Shown: piece by piece, positions 1-11,845 of the stretch
How positions within the stretch are numbered: the first letter of the stretch is position 1
How the letters are laid out: each line of letters starts with the position of its first letter
NCBI GenBank assembly: GCA_963691705.1
Contig: OY829545.1
Coordinates: forward strand, 31,731,475 to 31,795,474
DNA: 64,000 nucleotides
Direction: 5' to 3'
Origin: Viola odorata
Lineage: Eukaryota > Streptophyta > Magnoliopsida > Malpighiales > Violaceae
Notes under the pieces: model-generated
What the model was told of the DNA's origin: nothing
What the model saw: only the letters and a program-made list of their open reading frames with translations
Databases searched by the model: none
Translations under genes and position numbers: made by a program

Positions 1-949
1 ACATTGCGTCGTTGGAATGAATGAAAACTTCTTTCGTATCCCCACTGTCGCGCCCTCGAAAATTAACAAAGATAGTCATTTGTGACTGTGCAACGAAATT
101 TGGGACCTTACAATGCTCGGCGTAAACAGACGCCTCGCAACATGCAATGAAGTCGCCACCATAATTTGGTTGCTAGGTTTAGGGAACCTTAATCGTCATG
201 GCATAAGAAATATAATAAGGAAAAAAACTAAAGGCACAAAAAAGGGGTCTGGACCCCAGACAAAGGTTCGGGGTCGTATTATGGTCTCGGGAAGGTGTTA
301 GGCACCCGAGTCACATCTGAAAATGGTTACCGGTTGATGAGAGAGGTGTTTAAAAAGTTGTTTGATAAAATGCGTTTTGAAAAAAAAGGGACCCTCAAAG
401 GAATCGTCACTTTAGTCTTTTCTATGATCGTGACTGTTCAGGAATAATAAAAAGTTCTTTCGGACGGGGTTACCGTTTATCAAGATCGATTGATTATTCT
501 TGACCGTAACATGATGGGACTGAATTTTCCGCAAGACTGAATGAGCGCCCTTTTATTTCATCACGTATGATTAGATTGATTGCTATGTGAACCTATCATG
601 GATTGCTAACAGAGTACAATATTTAAATGATAGATTTTGAAGTGGAAAAACTGGTGTGGGATCGAAAGTCCCCATGTACATGCAGTCAATATATGCGAGA
701 ATTAAAAATCACATGAGCATGGTATTTTAAGCAACTCTTTAAACACGTTGTTCATGTGGGTTGATTTTAGTTCTAGCAGTTCTATATATCATGCGTACGA
801 TTGATATTTGCGAAAAGCGTCGAATAAATAAAAAGGAATCGAAAGGCGTACTTTCGAGCGAAGCTTTGAAATTAAAACCTACAAAATGAGAGTGTTAGCG
901 ATAGCTTGAGAAATCGATAAGCAATTTTATGAGAGCAAGAATTTAAATG

Positions 950-1350
950 ACAGTTGATTACATACGAGAAATGATGGATTTCACGCATACGGAAATTAAA
1001 TGCTGAGTTTGATAAGTGCAGGAAAATAAATGACGACAGCTGATTGCATGCGAGAAATGATGGATTTTACGCATACAAGAATTTAAATGCTGAGTTGATT
1101 GCACGCGAAAAATGATTGATTTTACGCCTATGATAATTAAATGCTGAGTTGATTGCATGCGAAAAATGATTTATTTTAAGCATACGAGAATTTAAATGTT
1201 GGGTTGATTGCATGCGAAAAATGATTGATTTTACTCATCCAAGAATTTAAATGCTGTGTTGATTGCATGCGAAAAATGATTGATTTTACGCATACGAAAA
1301 TGAAATGCTGTGTTGATAAGTGCAGAAAAATTAAATGCTGTTTTGATTCA
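950..1350. repeat. Tandem repeat, about 60-bp unit, in the solo LTR
   Basis: About six degenerate copies of a unit of roughly 55-65 bp follow one another. Each contains 'GATTGCATGCGAAAAATGAT', then 'GATTTTACGCATACGA', then 'ATTTAAATGCTG'. The array lies in the part of the LTR downstream of the TATA box when read on the minus strand. Confidence 0.8.
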
Positions 1351-1369
1351 CAGGGGATTTAAAACAGTT

Positions 1370-1660
1370 TGATTATTTTGCAGAAAGTAAACAGTTGATA
1401 TTTGCGGAAAATATAACAATTGATATTTTGCAGGAAATAAACAGTTTGATATTTACAGAAAATAAACAATTTGATATTTGCAGAAAATAAACAGTTGATG
1501 TTGCGGAAGAATTTCCAGCAGTTTGCGAAAAATTAAAGCAGTTGATATTTGCAGAAGATAAAACAATTGATATTGCAGAAAATAAAACAGTTGATGTTGC
1601 GGAAGAATTTCCAGCAGTTTGCGAAAAATTAAAGCAGTTGATATTTGCAGAAAATTAAAA
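1370..1660. repeat. Short tandem repeat, about 25-30-bp unit, in the solo LTR
   Basis: Repeated copies of 'GCAGAAAATAAACAGTTGAT' with variants follow directly on the previous array. A longer sub-unit containing 'GCGGAAGAATTTCCAGCAGT' occurs twice (near 1503 and 1597), showing local duplication of about 94 bp. Confidence 0.75.
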
Positions 1661-2487
1661 TACGACCGACCATGTAGGCGGTAAAATGAATAAGTGAATT
1701 TAAATTGCCGAAAGTAAATTGCGGCATTTTAAAGTGCGAATAATTAAACAGTTGATAACTATAGAAAATTAAACAGATGATAGTGCGAAAAATAATCATA
1801 CGAAGCATACGGATTATTTTTACGAAAAAGTGCGATCCGAAGTTTCGGAAAGAATAGAAAATGGGCTGGGCCCAATTGAAAAATGAAAAGAAAATTGAAA
1901 TCGGCCAGGAATAGTTCCTGGCCCAAGGAAATAAATTAAACGGTGATGGGCCAAGCCCATCAACCATGCATACGTGAACAGTGACGAGACATGGCACTGT
2001 TCATCGTCTTCCTTGGTCGCCAGCGCTACTGCCGGTGGCCAAGCTCCGGCTTCCCTTGCCCGTTTCTCGCGATCTTCGTACCGAGACGCTCGTCTCCTCG
2101 ACGGCGTCTCGACCGTACGAAGCTCGGGTTTTAATTCAAAAAGCACTGAGTTTAATTTCAAAAAAACGACAAAACCATTAATTATCAAAAACTAATTAAT
2201 TCGCACAATCTAGCTAACAATTTTTAAAATTGAGAGTATGTATTTAATCTACATCATGTATGTGAATTACTGGCATAAAAGAATGCAATTTATTTGCTCA
2301 AGAACAAGCCAAACGAAATTAAAGAACAAAACATGCATAAACAACAAAAATGCTTAGAGAGAGAAAGTTTACTCTCAAGCTTTTAAACTGGGCGATTATC
2401 GCTCTAAATGAGCAAGCTGATCAAGAGGGTAGAGAGAGCAAGTTTTCTTGCTGAATTGATACCCATTTTTCGTTGAAGGAAGGCTTG

Positions 2488-2495
2488 TATTTATA
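2488..2495 (-). promoter_or_regulatory. TATA box of the solo LTR
   Basis: The minus strand reads CTATAAATAC here, in the middle of the LTR. The same TATAAATA stands in the 8350-12369 LTR at 9234. This is the likely core promoter; activity cannot be judged from sequence. Confidence 0.55.
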
Positions 2496-3444
2496 GCCAA
2501 AGATCGCGTGGCGTTTGGATGAGGGTGTTGCGCGTGGTGGCCGTGAGTGTGCGCTGGCGGGGCTAGGGGAGCCGTGATGATGGCTGGACGGGATAGGGAG
2601 CTACGGGCTCGAGCTAGGAAGCGACGGGAGTAGGTAACCCCCTGGTCTGCTCTGCTGCGTGTTCCTTGGCACTGTTCATGTGCATCATGCACATTAAATT
2701 GTCAACCGTTGATCTGGTTGACTTTCCTTGGTTGACCAGATCAACGGTTGAGATCAAGGGCCCTTTAAGTCTTATTTAAATGGCCTCGAGCCGAGTCTTG
2801 CGGGCAAACATTCCGACTTTTCGAGCCGAAGGTACTAGCGTGTAGAGAAAAATATGACGGGTTTAACCGTCTACAGCGAATGACGAGAATTTTTCGTTTA
2901 ACGCGTTTATTTTCTTGTTCAAAAATGTGAAACGTTCGAACGGAAAAATAAAGATGTTACGCCGAAAATTACATAAAACGTTGTATACCGTTGCAAGCGG
3001 GAAAAAAGCTAGCAACTAGTTGATGGAAAACATTTTAAAGTCAAGCTATTGTCCGAGCGAACTTACTCGGGTCCAATAAAAGCTCGAATGAAAATAATAA
3101 TAATAAAATAATAAAAATACTAAAAAAATGCGCTGAAATATTAAAAATCCTAAAATTCATATGATGGCCTAAAACGAAGAAAAAACTAACAAATGACTGC
3201 CGGATAGTAAAAAATGTGGTTTTTAAGGCTAAAATAATAATGATAATAATAATGAAAATATGTGCCGAAAAATTAAAAATGTGATTTCGAAAGCTGACGA
3301 TGCTAACGATGATGCTAAAATGCAACGAAACACCTAAAAATGCTAGCGACAGTAAATCAACTAAAAATGACAGTAAATTAACTAAACAACAGAAATGCAA
3401 AAAATAATTAAAAATGGAGTCAAAATTCGGGTACCAACACCCAC

Positions 3445-3612
3445 CAAAGACGCCAATCCCAGATACTCCCGTTCTTCGCTCCCCCCAAAAGTATCAAGTG
3501 AAAGGAAGGCCGGAAGATTGAATAAGCAGCGTGGATGCCTCGAGGTTGCACATAATACGCACATTATCGCTTATACTTATTTCTCTTCACTTGTTTTCTT
3601 TTCAGATTAACA
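3445..3612 (+). other. 5' leader of the Tat element upstream of gag
   Basis: This stretch continues the leader that is interrupted by the solo LTR (its other half is 1-45). It contains no recognised gene and runs straight into the gag frame. Confidence 0.5.
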
Positions 3613-5255
3613 ATAGCTCCTCGAAAGAACGCTACTCAACCAAGGCTCCCCGTAACTAGACTTCAATCATGGAAAATGGCCGAACAAGATAAGACAGAAG
3701 AGAGACTGGCTGCTAGGATCACGGAACTGGAAGAACAAGTTAGAATTACTACAGAAAGGGCTGCTTGGGCCGAAAGAGAACGTGATGAAGCAACCACTGA
3801 ATTCCCACTCGATTTTGATCCAAGTCAATTAATGGGACCTTCCTCTTCCGTCGTTGCTGGATCATCAGGACCCCAATCATTTTCTGTCCTTGGGGGCCAA
3901 TGGAAATGGGCTAATCCTTTCGCAGTACCCATCACCGCAAGTCCAGTAGTTAACGTAGGAGGAGAAACTACTACAACCCTGCATCATTCTTTGGTAAACC
4001 TTACTTTGGACCCAAGTCAAAACCTGATTCATCAAGAATCCCAAGGCGTTCACCCTCCTCAAGGCCACTCTACTCAAATCTTGGTTCCCAACCCTACAGG
4101 ATTTCAACCTCCTTTCGTCAATCCGACGCCACCACCACTAACTTCAAAATCCTTACTATCCCTTGGTCCTAACACGGTCGTCACAGAGAGACCGAACACA
4201 GATAGATTGAGCTTACTAGAAGAAAGGCAAAGGGCCATTGAAGGAACAGACCCCTTTGACCCTACGGGTCCTGCCGACATTTGCATGGTCCCAGGAATCG
4301 TAATGCCTCCAAAATATAAGGTTCCGGATTTCGAGAAATATATTGGGGTCGAGTGCCCAAAGACTCACCTCAAGGCCCATTGCAACAAAATGGCCGATGT
4401 GATACATAATGAACCTCTATTGATCCATTTGTGTAGAGAGAGCTTGGCCAAGCATGCCTTGACTTGGTACATGGGTCTAGACAGAGCCAAGATCAAGAAT
4501 TGGAGGGATTTGTCTGATGCTTTTTTCAAGCAATACAAATTCAACATAGAGGTAGCCCCAGACCGTTCTGATCTCTAAAATCTTGAGAAAAAAATGGAAG
4601 AATCGGTGAAAACTTATGCTCAGAGGTGGAGAGAACTAGCTTCCAGGATGTCTCCTCGTTTGAATGACAAAGAGCTCTTGTCAATCTTCGTGGATACCTT
4701 CAAAATTCCTTACTACACCTATCTTATCTCCAATCCATCAAGTAACTTTTCCGACATGGTTCTAGTGGCCGAAAGGGTAGAACAAGGAATCAAGTCTAGG
4801 AGTATCGTTGTTTCTGCACCAGAAGTAACACCTAAGAAAGCACCTCATTTAAAGGAAGACGTCAACTCGCTCTCACACCGACCTGGTCACAAACAACCTT
4901 TCACACCACCGGGCAGCCCGCCAAATAACCCAAGCGATCAAAATAAATGAGGTGACCATGGGGACCAAAGGTCACAACCATTCTTTTCTATCCTGCAAGG
5001 GAGGTTTATGAGCATCTATTAGCGGCTGGGAAAGTTACGCCCATCCCTACTCCACCAGCACAACCTCCTTACCTGAAGTGGTACAATCCTAGTGTTACTT
5101 GCGAGCACCATGCTGGGGCTTAAGGACACACTCTAGAAGACTGTTTGGCATTTAAAGGGAAGGTTAGGCAATTGATCAAATGCGAACGGTTCACTTTCGA
5201 AGAACTAGCCAAAGGATCTAGCACGACCGCCAACTCTACTCCTACCAACTTTTGA
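3613..5255 (+). pseudogene. gag: Tat-lineage gag, degenerate
   Basis: The reading frame encodes a Gag capsid-type polyprotein. An N-terminal coiled-coil segment (TEERLAARITELEEQVRITT) is followed by a Pro/Ser-rich linker and then the Retrotrans_gag core (positions ~4300-4830), with the family-typical stretches 'PKTHLKAHCNKM' and 'VKTYAQRWRELASRM'. A zinc-knuckle-like motif, C-E-H-H..G-H-T-L-E-D-C, lies near 5100-5140. The frame is broken by a stop at 4576-4578, by a stop at 4948-4950 with a shift into another frame, and by a stop inside the zinc knuckle. The first Met in frame is 3676, but similarity to a conserved basic N-terminus begins at 3613, where the codon is ATA, so the original start may have been lost. 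No protease or RT follows. Confidence 0.75.
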
Positions 5256-7185
5256 ATAATCCTCTTTGGCGGCCCGTGCTGCATGTTATCAAGGGAAGTC
5301 TGTTTCCTTTCTTTCGCTTTCTATTTTAACTATTGTACGATCCTTATGTAAGCCCTTTCAGGGGGTAACTTTTGATATATTTAAAAGCTTTTTGGTCCTT
5401 GTGATTATAAATAAAACTTCACTTGATGAAAATCCTACGTTTTTTAACATTCCTTAGATCAAGCATATTCATCATTTTTATTAATTCACGTTTAACTTGC
5501 ATGTTCATTAGAAGTTGTATAAACATATGAGATCTTGTCTGTTAACTCTTATATCCATGACATGTTTAGATGTAAGCAGTCACGAAATATATCCCTGTGA
5601 GTATTTTGGGCCTTCTCGCCTTGTTTCTTTCATGAGTGTAAATGCTAAACTAGGTGCTAGTTAGATTTGCATAATATCCCGGGTACATGAACCATCAGAC
5701 ATGGGATAGCAGTAAGATGACATTGGACTTTACTTTTGCCCTTCTTCCACATTTTCATTTTTAACCCTTTTTCCCTCAAAACACATATTTTGTACACCAT
5801 GTACAACTCTATCAAACACCCAAAAGCCTTTTAACCAAGTGAGTTAGTGCTCGACTGGGACCACTAAACTGGAGTTGCAGTTACATGTCAAGCAAGGGAA
5901 TGATAAGGGAGCCCTTAGAGGATCGCCGACAAATCAACGTCAGAAGAAGGCTAAATAAAGCAAGACTTGGAGGCCTCTGCAAAAGACAGAAAAGATGACA
6001 AACCAAAAACAAAAAAAACAAAAAAACAGCAAAAAAAAAGAGAAACAAAAAAAAAAACAACAAAAAAACAAAAACAAAAAGATAAACACAAAAAATAAAA
6101 CAACAACAAAAAAACAAACAAAAAAACACACAAATAAAAAAAATGATGAGTGTTCAAAGAACACATTTAATAAAAGCAATAGCAGAAACAAGTACATACA
6201 AAAAATGGGTCAAACATCAAAATGATCTCAAAAGGAAAAGAAATTGTTCCCCATAAATATTGAAGAACTCGGGCATAGTGCCCTCGAAACAATCCAGAAG
6301 GAACATCTCAAGCAAAGATTCAACAATTTGTGCACTTTGCCCTCGTCGCAATCAAATCGTCGAGCATCGTTCACTGCAATTTGTCCTCACACAATTAGTC
6401 GTCAAGCACAAACTCATTAAAACCTTCCGCAAAGAAATAAAAAACACTTTTCCTTTTCTTCTACAAAATCCTCCCTTTTTTTTCTCCCTCGCAAAGTCCT
6501 TTCGATTATTTGCAGACCCATACATGTGCATCTTCATTTGAAGTCTATTTACTCGGATTGACATTGCAAATTTAATTTTTGTGCTATGTTTATTGCATTT
6601 TTAGGAGTGTAAACACCTAGCCTTGTTTTCTGAGGGTGAGCGCAAACACTAATATCTGGTGAGGATTTCTTACAGTTGCATTTTGTGGGAAAGTCTTGTT
6701 CTTGAGGTCGTTATTTCCTGAACAAGACGCAGACATTATCTAGAGTTGTGTCAATTATGTTTGTATAACGAAAATTGAACGCATTTTTCAAAAAAAATAA
6801 TAACACTTGAATTTATTTCCTCTTAAACAAAGAGGCCATTTTCATTCCAAACAAAAAACTTGGGGGTAAGCCGTGGGTTAAATGTAGGAATATTTGATAT
6901 TTCGCACATAGGTCATTTGCTCCCTCTATTTCTATCTGTTGCTGCTTTGTGTTTGCGTCCTTCCTATTTGCAGGATACAGATACACTTTGATGGAATCAC
7001 ACCAACCTTGGGTCTTCGATAAAGACATCGTTGTGATGCCCTCGTCTTGTATTTCCATCAAAATCCAATCAACATTCGAATGGAGTAAGTTACCACTCCC
7101 CAATTAATTTCGCGTGGTGATCCATCTCCTCCACCATTACATCAACCTCCGGAGTTTGCGGTATCCCCTTTAGGATATCATAAAC
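5256..7185. other. Non-coding 3' part of the Tat element
   Basis: About 1.9 kb without recognisable protein similarity lies between the end of gag and the tandem arrays, where pol would stand in an autonomous element. It includes an A-rich low-complexity tract at about 5995-6190 (A runs broken by single C or G). The reading frames across that tract, on both strands, are products of composition. Confidence 0.6.
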
Positions 7186-7720
7186 ATCATCAACCCTCAA
7201 TATCAGAGACATCAAACGTCATCACTATCAGAGACAACTGACCTCACTATCAGAGATCATCAAACGTCATCACTATCAGAGACAACAAATTTCACTATCA
7301 GAGATCATCAACGTCCTCACTATCAGAGACAACCGATTTCACTATCAGAGATCATCAACGTTCTCACTATCAGAGACAACCGACCTCACTATCAGAGATC
7401 ATCAACGTCCTCACTATCAGAGATAACCGATTTTACTATCAGAGATCATCAACGTCCTCACTATCAGAGACAACCGATTTAACTATCAGAGATCATCAAC
7501 GTCCTCACTATTAGAGACAACCGACCTCACTATCAGAGATCATCAACGTCCTCACTATCAAAGAAAACAGACCTCACTATCAGAGATCATCAACGTCCTC
7601 ACTATCAGAGACAACTGATTTCACTATCAGAGATCATCAACGTCCTCAATATCAGAGATAACCCTCCTCATTATCCGAGAAAACCATCTTCCTCACTATC
7701 AGAAACATTTCCCTCAAAGG
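7186..7720. repeat. Tandem array with 'CACTATCAGAGA' dimers
   Basis: Roughly ten copies of a ~47-bp unit occur, each made of two half-units of about 25 and 22 bp that both begin TCACTATCAGAGA and alternate between 'TCATCAACGTCC' and 'CAACCGATTT' tails. Tandem arrays between the coding region and the 3' LTR are a described property of Tat-lineage elements. Confidence 0.9.
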
Positions 7721-7929
7721 TACGCTACTATCAACCAATATCAAACCAAAGGTACGTTCTAATTCTCATTTACAATTCTGTAATTTACATTTTTCCTCAC
7801 TATCAGAGTAGTTGTCATTTACATTTCTGCATTTCTGCATTCTCCCTCAATATCTGAGTAGTCTGCATTTATTTTCCTGCAATTGGCATTATTTCTGAAG
7901 TTCCCAATGCAATTCTCTATTTCTGCATA

Positions 7930-8240
7930 ATTATTATCTCCTCCTTGAGCGACTACTTTCCTGTCTAAAATACTCCTCGTTGAGCGACTACTTTCCTGTC
8001 TATCTAAACTACTCCTCGTTGAGCGACTATATCTTTAAATTCATGTCTAATTACTACTCCTCATTGAGCGACCATATGTTTCAATTCATGTCTACCTAAA
8101 TACTCCTCCTAGAGCGACCATGTCTTTACATAATTCTACACTTCTACATAATTATTACTCCTCTTAGAGCGACTACATTTCTTGCATAAATCTACATTCT
8201 GCATAATTATCACTCCTTGAGCGGCATCATTTACCTTTTC
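7930..8240. repeat. Second tandem array, 'CTCCTNNNTGAGCGACTA' units
   Basis: About seven degenerate units of 30-60 bp follow, each with a core like CTCCTCGTTGAGCGACTAC and a spacer such as 'TTTCCTGTCTA' or 'CATAATTATTA'. The array ends about 110 bp before the 3' LTR. Confidence 0.8.
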
Positions 8241-8332
8241 GCAATGCATTTCCCAAAGTCGTGGTAAAGACTTGGGGCAACTGTCTTTACTGCTTATAAA
8301 TTTTTTTAGTTACACTGTATTTTTGATCAGAC

Positions 8333-8349
8333 AGTAAAGAGGGGGCAAC
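8333..8349 (+). promoter_or_regulatory. Polypurine tract (plus-strand primer) of the Tat element
   Basis: The purine-rich AGTAAAGAGGGGGCAAC lies immediately before the TG that opens the 3' LTR. This is where plus-strand DNA synthesis would start during reverse transcription. Confidence 0.75.
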
Positions 8350-9233
8350 TGTTGCTACCCGAATTTTGACTTACGTCACAACTTTTTTCGTTCTATTGCA
8401 TGTCACCTTAATAGCCCATTTACGTCAAATTTCAATCAATTTTTTATCATGGACTATTTGTTTTAATATTTCACGTCATGTCATGTCTTTTGAAGTTTTC
8501 ATATTTTTTCTCATTTTTTCGACTAAACCGTATTTTTTGGTTTTTCGTCGACGCATTTACGTATTTTTATGTTTACCGCATTTAATAGCTCGTCTAGGTC
8601 AAATTTCTGCCAATTCTTGGTCCTATGCTAGTTTGTTTAATATTCTGTGTCATTTCGTGCCGTCTCATTTTTTCATATTTTCGACTGTCTTTTCGCTCGA
8701 ACTTCTCTCGGTCCCGAGTAAGTTTACTCGGACCGTGGTTCGAACGCGTTATTTCTTTAATTGATAAATACGTACTATTTTTCTCTTTCACGGCATTGAG
8801 TTTCGTTTCGTTCAATTTTTGTCGTAAGGACATTTATTTTGCGTCCGAACTTTTAACATTTCTGAAAGAGAAAATAAATGCGTTAAATCAAGTTTTTCAT
8901 TTCTTCACTGTATACTAGTTTTCTTGTCTTATTTTTCTGCACATTGTGGTTTCCTCAGTTCGGGTTTATTTTCATTTTTGGGCGATTTCGCTCGTGCCAA
9001 AAATATCCTGTTCGTACCAAAAAATAGGATAAATACCACATTAATACCAATTAATTCGTTCTCACCCTCCACCTCGACTCCAGCTCGCCTAGGTCATCAC
9101 CATGTCCCATCAAGGCCACAAGAAACCCCTCCTAGCTCACTATTCTGGCCTAGCCACCATCATCACCTACCACCTTTTCTTCCCGTCGGTTTGCAGCCAC
9201 ACATGCAAACCGACTTCAATTTTTTCCTTCCTC

Positions 9234-9241
9234 TATAAATA
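9234..9241 (+). promoter_or_regulatory. TATA box in the Tat 3' LTR
   Basis: CTATAAATAGC stands in the same relative place as the TATA box of the solo LTR. It is the probable core promoter of the LTR. Confidence 0.55.
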
Positions 9242-9994
9242 GCATGCTTCTAGCAATAAATCAAGGGCACCAAACCCTCCTCTTAATCTCTATTTCTTGC
9301 ACTACCTTCTTGGCAAATTGCTCTCCTAGACAAGTAAGCTCCCTCTCTCTCTAGTTTTCTTTAATTTTCATTTTTGCTTGTAATGCATGAATAAATTGTT
9401 AAAATTTGCCTCACATGTTTAGTTTTCGTGTTAATTATGTCCTCCTTGCCTCAATTTAATTGCACGGTGCCTTGAGTAATTAATAGCCATATATGCATAT
9501 TAATTAGCTTGATTTTCCATGTAAAATTGCCACTGTTTTGCTTCAAGTTTTCTTGCTGTTTTCATTGTTTTGGGCTGCTGTTGTTCTACTAGTTCTGTTT
9601 GGGTTGGTTTGAGCGTGTTTCGTGGATTTGGCTCCACCTTGGTAGCCGGCCATGGTGGCCGGCGTTGTGGGGAAGAAGAAAGGAAGAAGAAAAGGTAAGG
9701 CGGGAAAGGGAGAGGGAAGAGAGGTGATGGCCTTCGACCCATCTTTGTTTTAAATTAAAATTTAGCCAAGCCCATTTTTTAATGTCCAAAATTCAAATGT
9801 GGGACCCACTTATTTTCGTCAAATCACATGAAATATTCGTATGCTTTTATGACATACTTAAATCATATGAATTGTTCGTATGCTTTCATGACATTACATG
9901 AAATATTCGTATGCTCCTTTTTCGTGATTATGACATGATAATTTATCAAAAATATTCGTATGATGGCATGTTATGGACAATTTGTTTATTTGCT

Positions 9995-10350
9995 ATGCCA
10001 TGCTTTATTTAATTAAATGCTTGCATGATTTAAGTGATTTATTTATGCCATGCTTTATTTAATTAAATGCTTGCATGCTTTAAGTGATTTGTTTATACCA
10101 TGTTTTATTTAATTAAATGCTTGCATGATTTAAATAATTTGTTTATGCCATGCTTTATTTAATTAAATGCTTGCGTGCTTTAAGTGATTTATTTATGCCA
10201 TGCTTTATTTAATTAAATACCTGCATGATTTAAATAATTTGTTTATGCCATATTTTATTTAATTAAATGTTTGCATGCTTCAAATGATTTGTTTATGCCA
10301 TGTTCTATTAAATTAAATACTTGCATGTTTTGAATGATATGTTGAGTTTG
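9995..10350. repeat. Tandem repeat, 50-bp unit, in the Tat 3' LTR
   Basis: Seven or more copies of a unit beginning TGCCATGCTTTATTTAATTA repeat with a period of exactly 50 bp in the best-preserved copies. The flanks (9820-9960 and 10350-10460) carry more diverged copies and repeated 'ATTCGTATG' blocks. Confidence 0.9.
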
Positions 10351-10731
10351 TTCGTCATGCTTTATTTTAATTAGTTGCTTACATGCTATGAATAATTTAT
10401 TTATTTGTTTGCCATGTTTATTTAATTAATTGCGTACTTGTCGTAAATTAAATAAGTGTTTGCATGCGCTTTTCTTATTTATTATTTTCTAAAACGTTGT
10501 TAACGCTCTCACTTTGCAAGGAAGATCAAGATCACGCAACGCAAGTATGCTTTCTAGTCTCTTTTATTTAATGCTTTCCGCAAATATTACTCGCACGCAT
10601 GCTATTTAAAAATGTTAAAGAACTCATATCGTATTCGTATGCATGATAAAATCACCGCACATGCTTACTTGTTTAAATCACTTGCTTTGTTTATGCCATG
10701 AAATTAATTGCTATACATTGATACATGAGCA

Positions 10732-11845
10732 TAGAGCTGTCAAAACGGGTCTAGGACCCGTGGACCCGACCCGGTCCCGGCAATTCAGGCCGAGTCCGGG
10801 ACCAATTTTCAGTCCCGTTTTGAGTCAGGCCGGGTCTGGTCCCGACCCGGGAAATCCCGAGTCCATTCGGGCCTGACCCGAAAAATTGATGTTAACCTAA
10901 TTTTTTTCCCTCTGCCCAAAATCATCTCCTCTCAACCAGATCCACCCACCATCTTCAATCTATACCTCCAAAACTGGTTTTGGTTTGAACTTTTGACCCC
11001 CATGTCCCGCTCCAAGCATACCCTAATCAATGAAAGCCATAGGATTCAAACAAAGACAGAAAATATAGAACAAACCCACATGCCACTAACCTTGATGCTT
11101 GAACAGAACTTGAAATAGTGTGAAACCGTGAACTAACCTTGGCCAAAATAACTGGTGCTTGTGTTCTTCCCATTTCGGCAAATGCAAGCAAATGATTAAT
11201 CAAAACCAGCAAAGCCACACAAGCCCCCACTGACTTCACAATCTTTGCATTTACCAGTATAGTATGAAGTATTATACTGCAAAGAAACCCCAAATTTCCT
11301 CTTAAAAAAATCAAAATCATCTCCCTCAAACTCCAGCCGCATCACCCATTCCCTCCATTTCAAATCGCGGAGCCACCACAAACCCACACTACCACCACTG
11401 AATCGCCCAATCACACCATTCAACCACCGCCCTACGGCCAACCACCAAACCCATCTCCCTCTCTGCTCGTCATGGTTTTCTTCTCCTTTTCTTGGTTTGC
11501 TGGCTTTCCTGCTGTTGTTGTGTTAATTTACAGGATGGTTCGGATCGAAGGAGGAGGAGGGGAGGAGATGGTGATGTAGATCGGGTCTGATGAATGGCGC
11601 TGCTTGTAAAAAGGAAGGAAAGCAATATACATAGGAGAAAGAAGGAAAGAAAAGTAGAAGAAAACAAAAAAATAATATTTTAAAAAAAAATCGGGTCCGG
11701 GTCTGGTCCCAGATCTGGACGATTTAGCCTGGCCTGGACCGGGACCATAAATTGGTCCCGTTTTTTCACGGGACCGGTCGGGTCCAGACCTGAATTGTCC
11801 GGGTCTGTCCGGGTTCGGGCCCGCGGACCAGGATTGACAACTCTA
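10732..11845. mobile_element. Non-autonomous hAT-type element inside the LTR
   Basis: The element is 1114 bp, begins TAGAGCTGTCAA and ends TTGACAACTCTA, an imperfect inverted repeat (11 of 12). It is flanked by an 8-bp target duplication with one mismatch, catgagca (10724-10731) and catgagta (11846-11853). Eight-base duplications and this terminus are typical of hAT elements. Both ends carry dense GGACCC/GGGTCC and CGGGTC subterminal repeats. No transposase is visible. The interior has no recognised coding sequence; a 100-codon frame at 11027-11329 (minus) resembles nothing I know. Confidence 0.85.

Larger units (their letters stand above)
46..3439 (-). mobile_element. Solo LTR of a Tat-lineage retrotransposon, reversed
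   Basis: Read on the minus strand this 3394-bp unit starts TGTTGGTACCCGAATTTTGA and ends GCGCGACA. The start closely resembles the LTR that begins at 8350 on the plus strand. It is flanked by a perfect 5-bp target duplication, cccac at 41-45 and cccac at 3440-3444. No internal sequence is present, so it is a solo LTR left by recombination between two LTRs. It also shares the 'CCCGAGTAAGTT..CTCGGAC' block and the terminal 'CTAACACCTTCC' block with the 8350-12369 LTR, but is clearly diverged from it, so it is a related family rather than the partner LTR. Confidence 0.85.

Noticed and set aside
958..1158. 66-codon frame in the solo LTR
   Set aside because: It follows the ~60-bp tandem repeat (repeated Met-Gln-Ser-Thr-Gln-His-Leu) and is not a gene.
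5881..6225. Overlapping frames on both strands (Phe/Cys-rich on minus, Lys/Gln-rich on plus)
   Set aside because: They arise from an A-rich low-complexity tract.
7186..7720. Regularly spaced 12-13-bp repeats that could suggest a CRISPR array
   Set aside because: The spacers are only about 10-12 bp, repeat with each other, and the context is a plant LTR retrotransposon. It is a tandem array of the Tat type.
11027..11441. Minus-strand frames inside the hAT element
   Set aside because: No similarity to a transposase or other known protein; composition explains the open frame.
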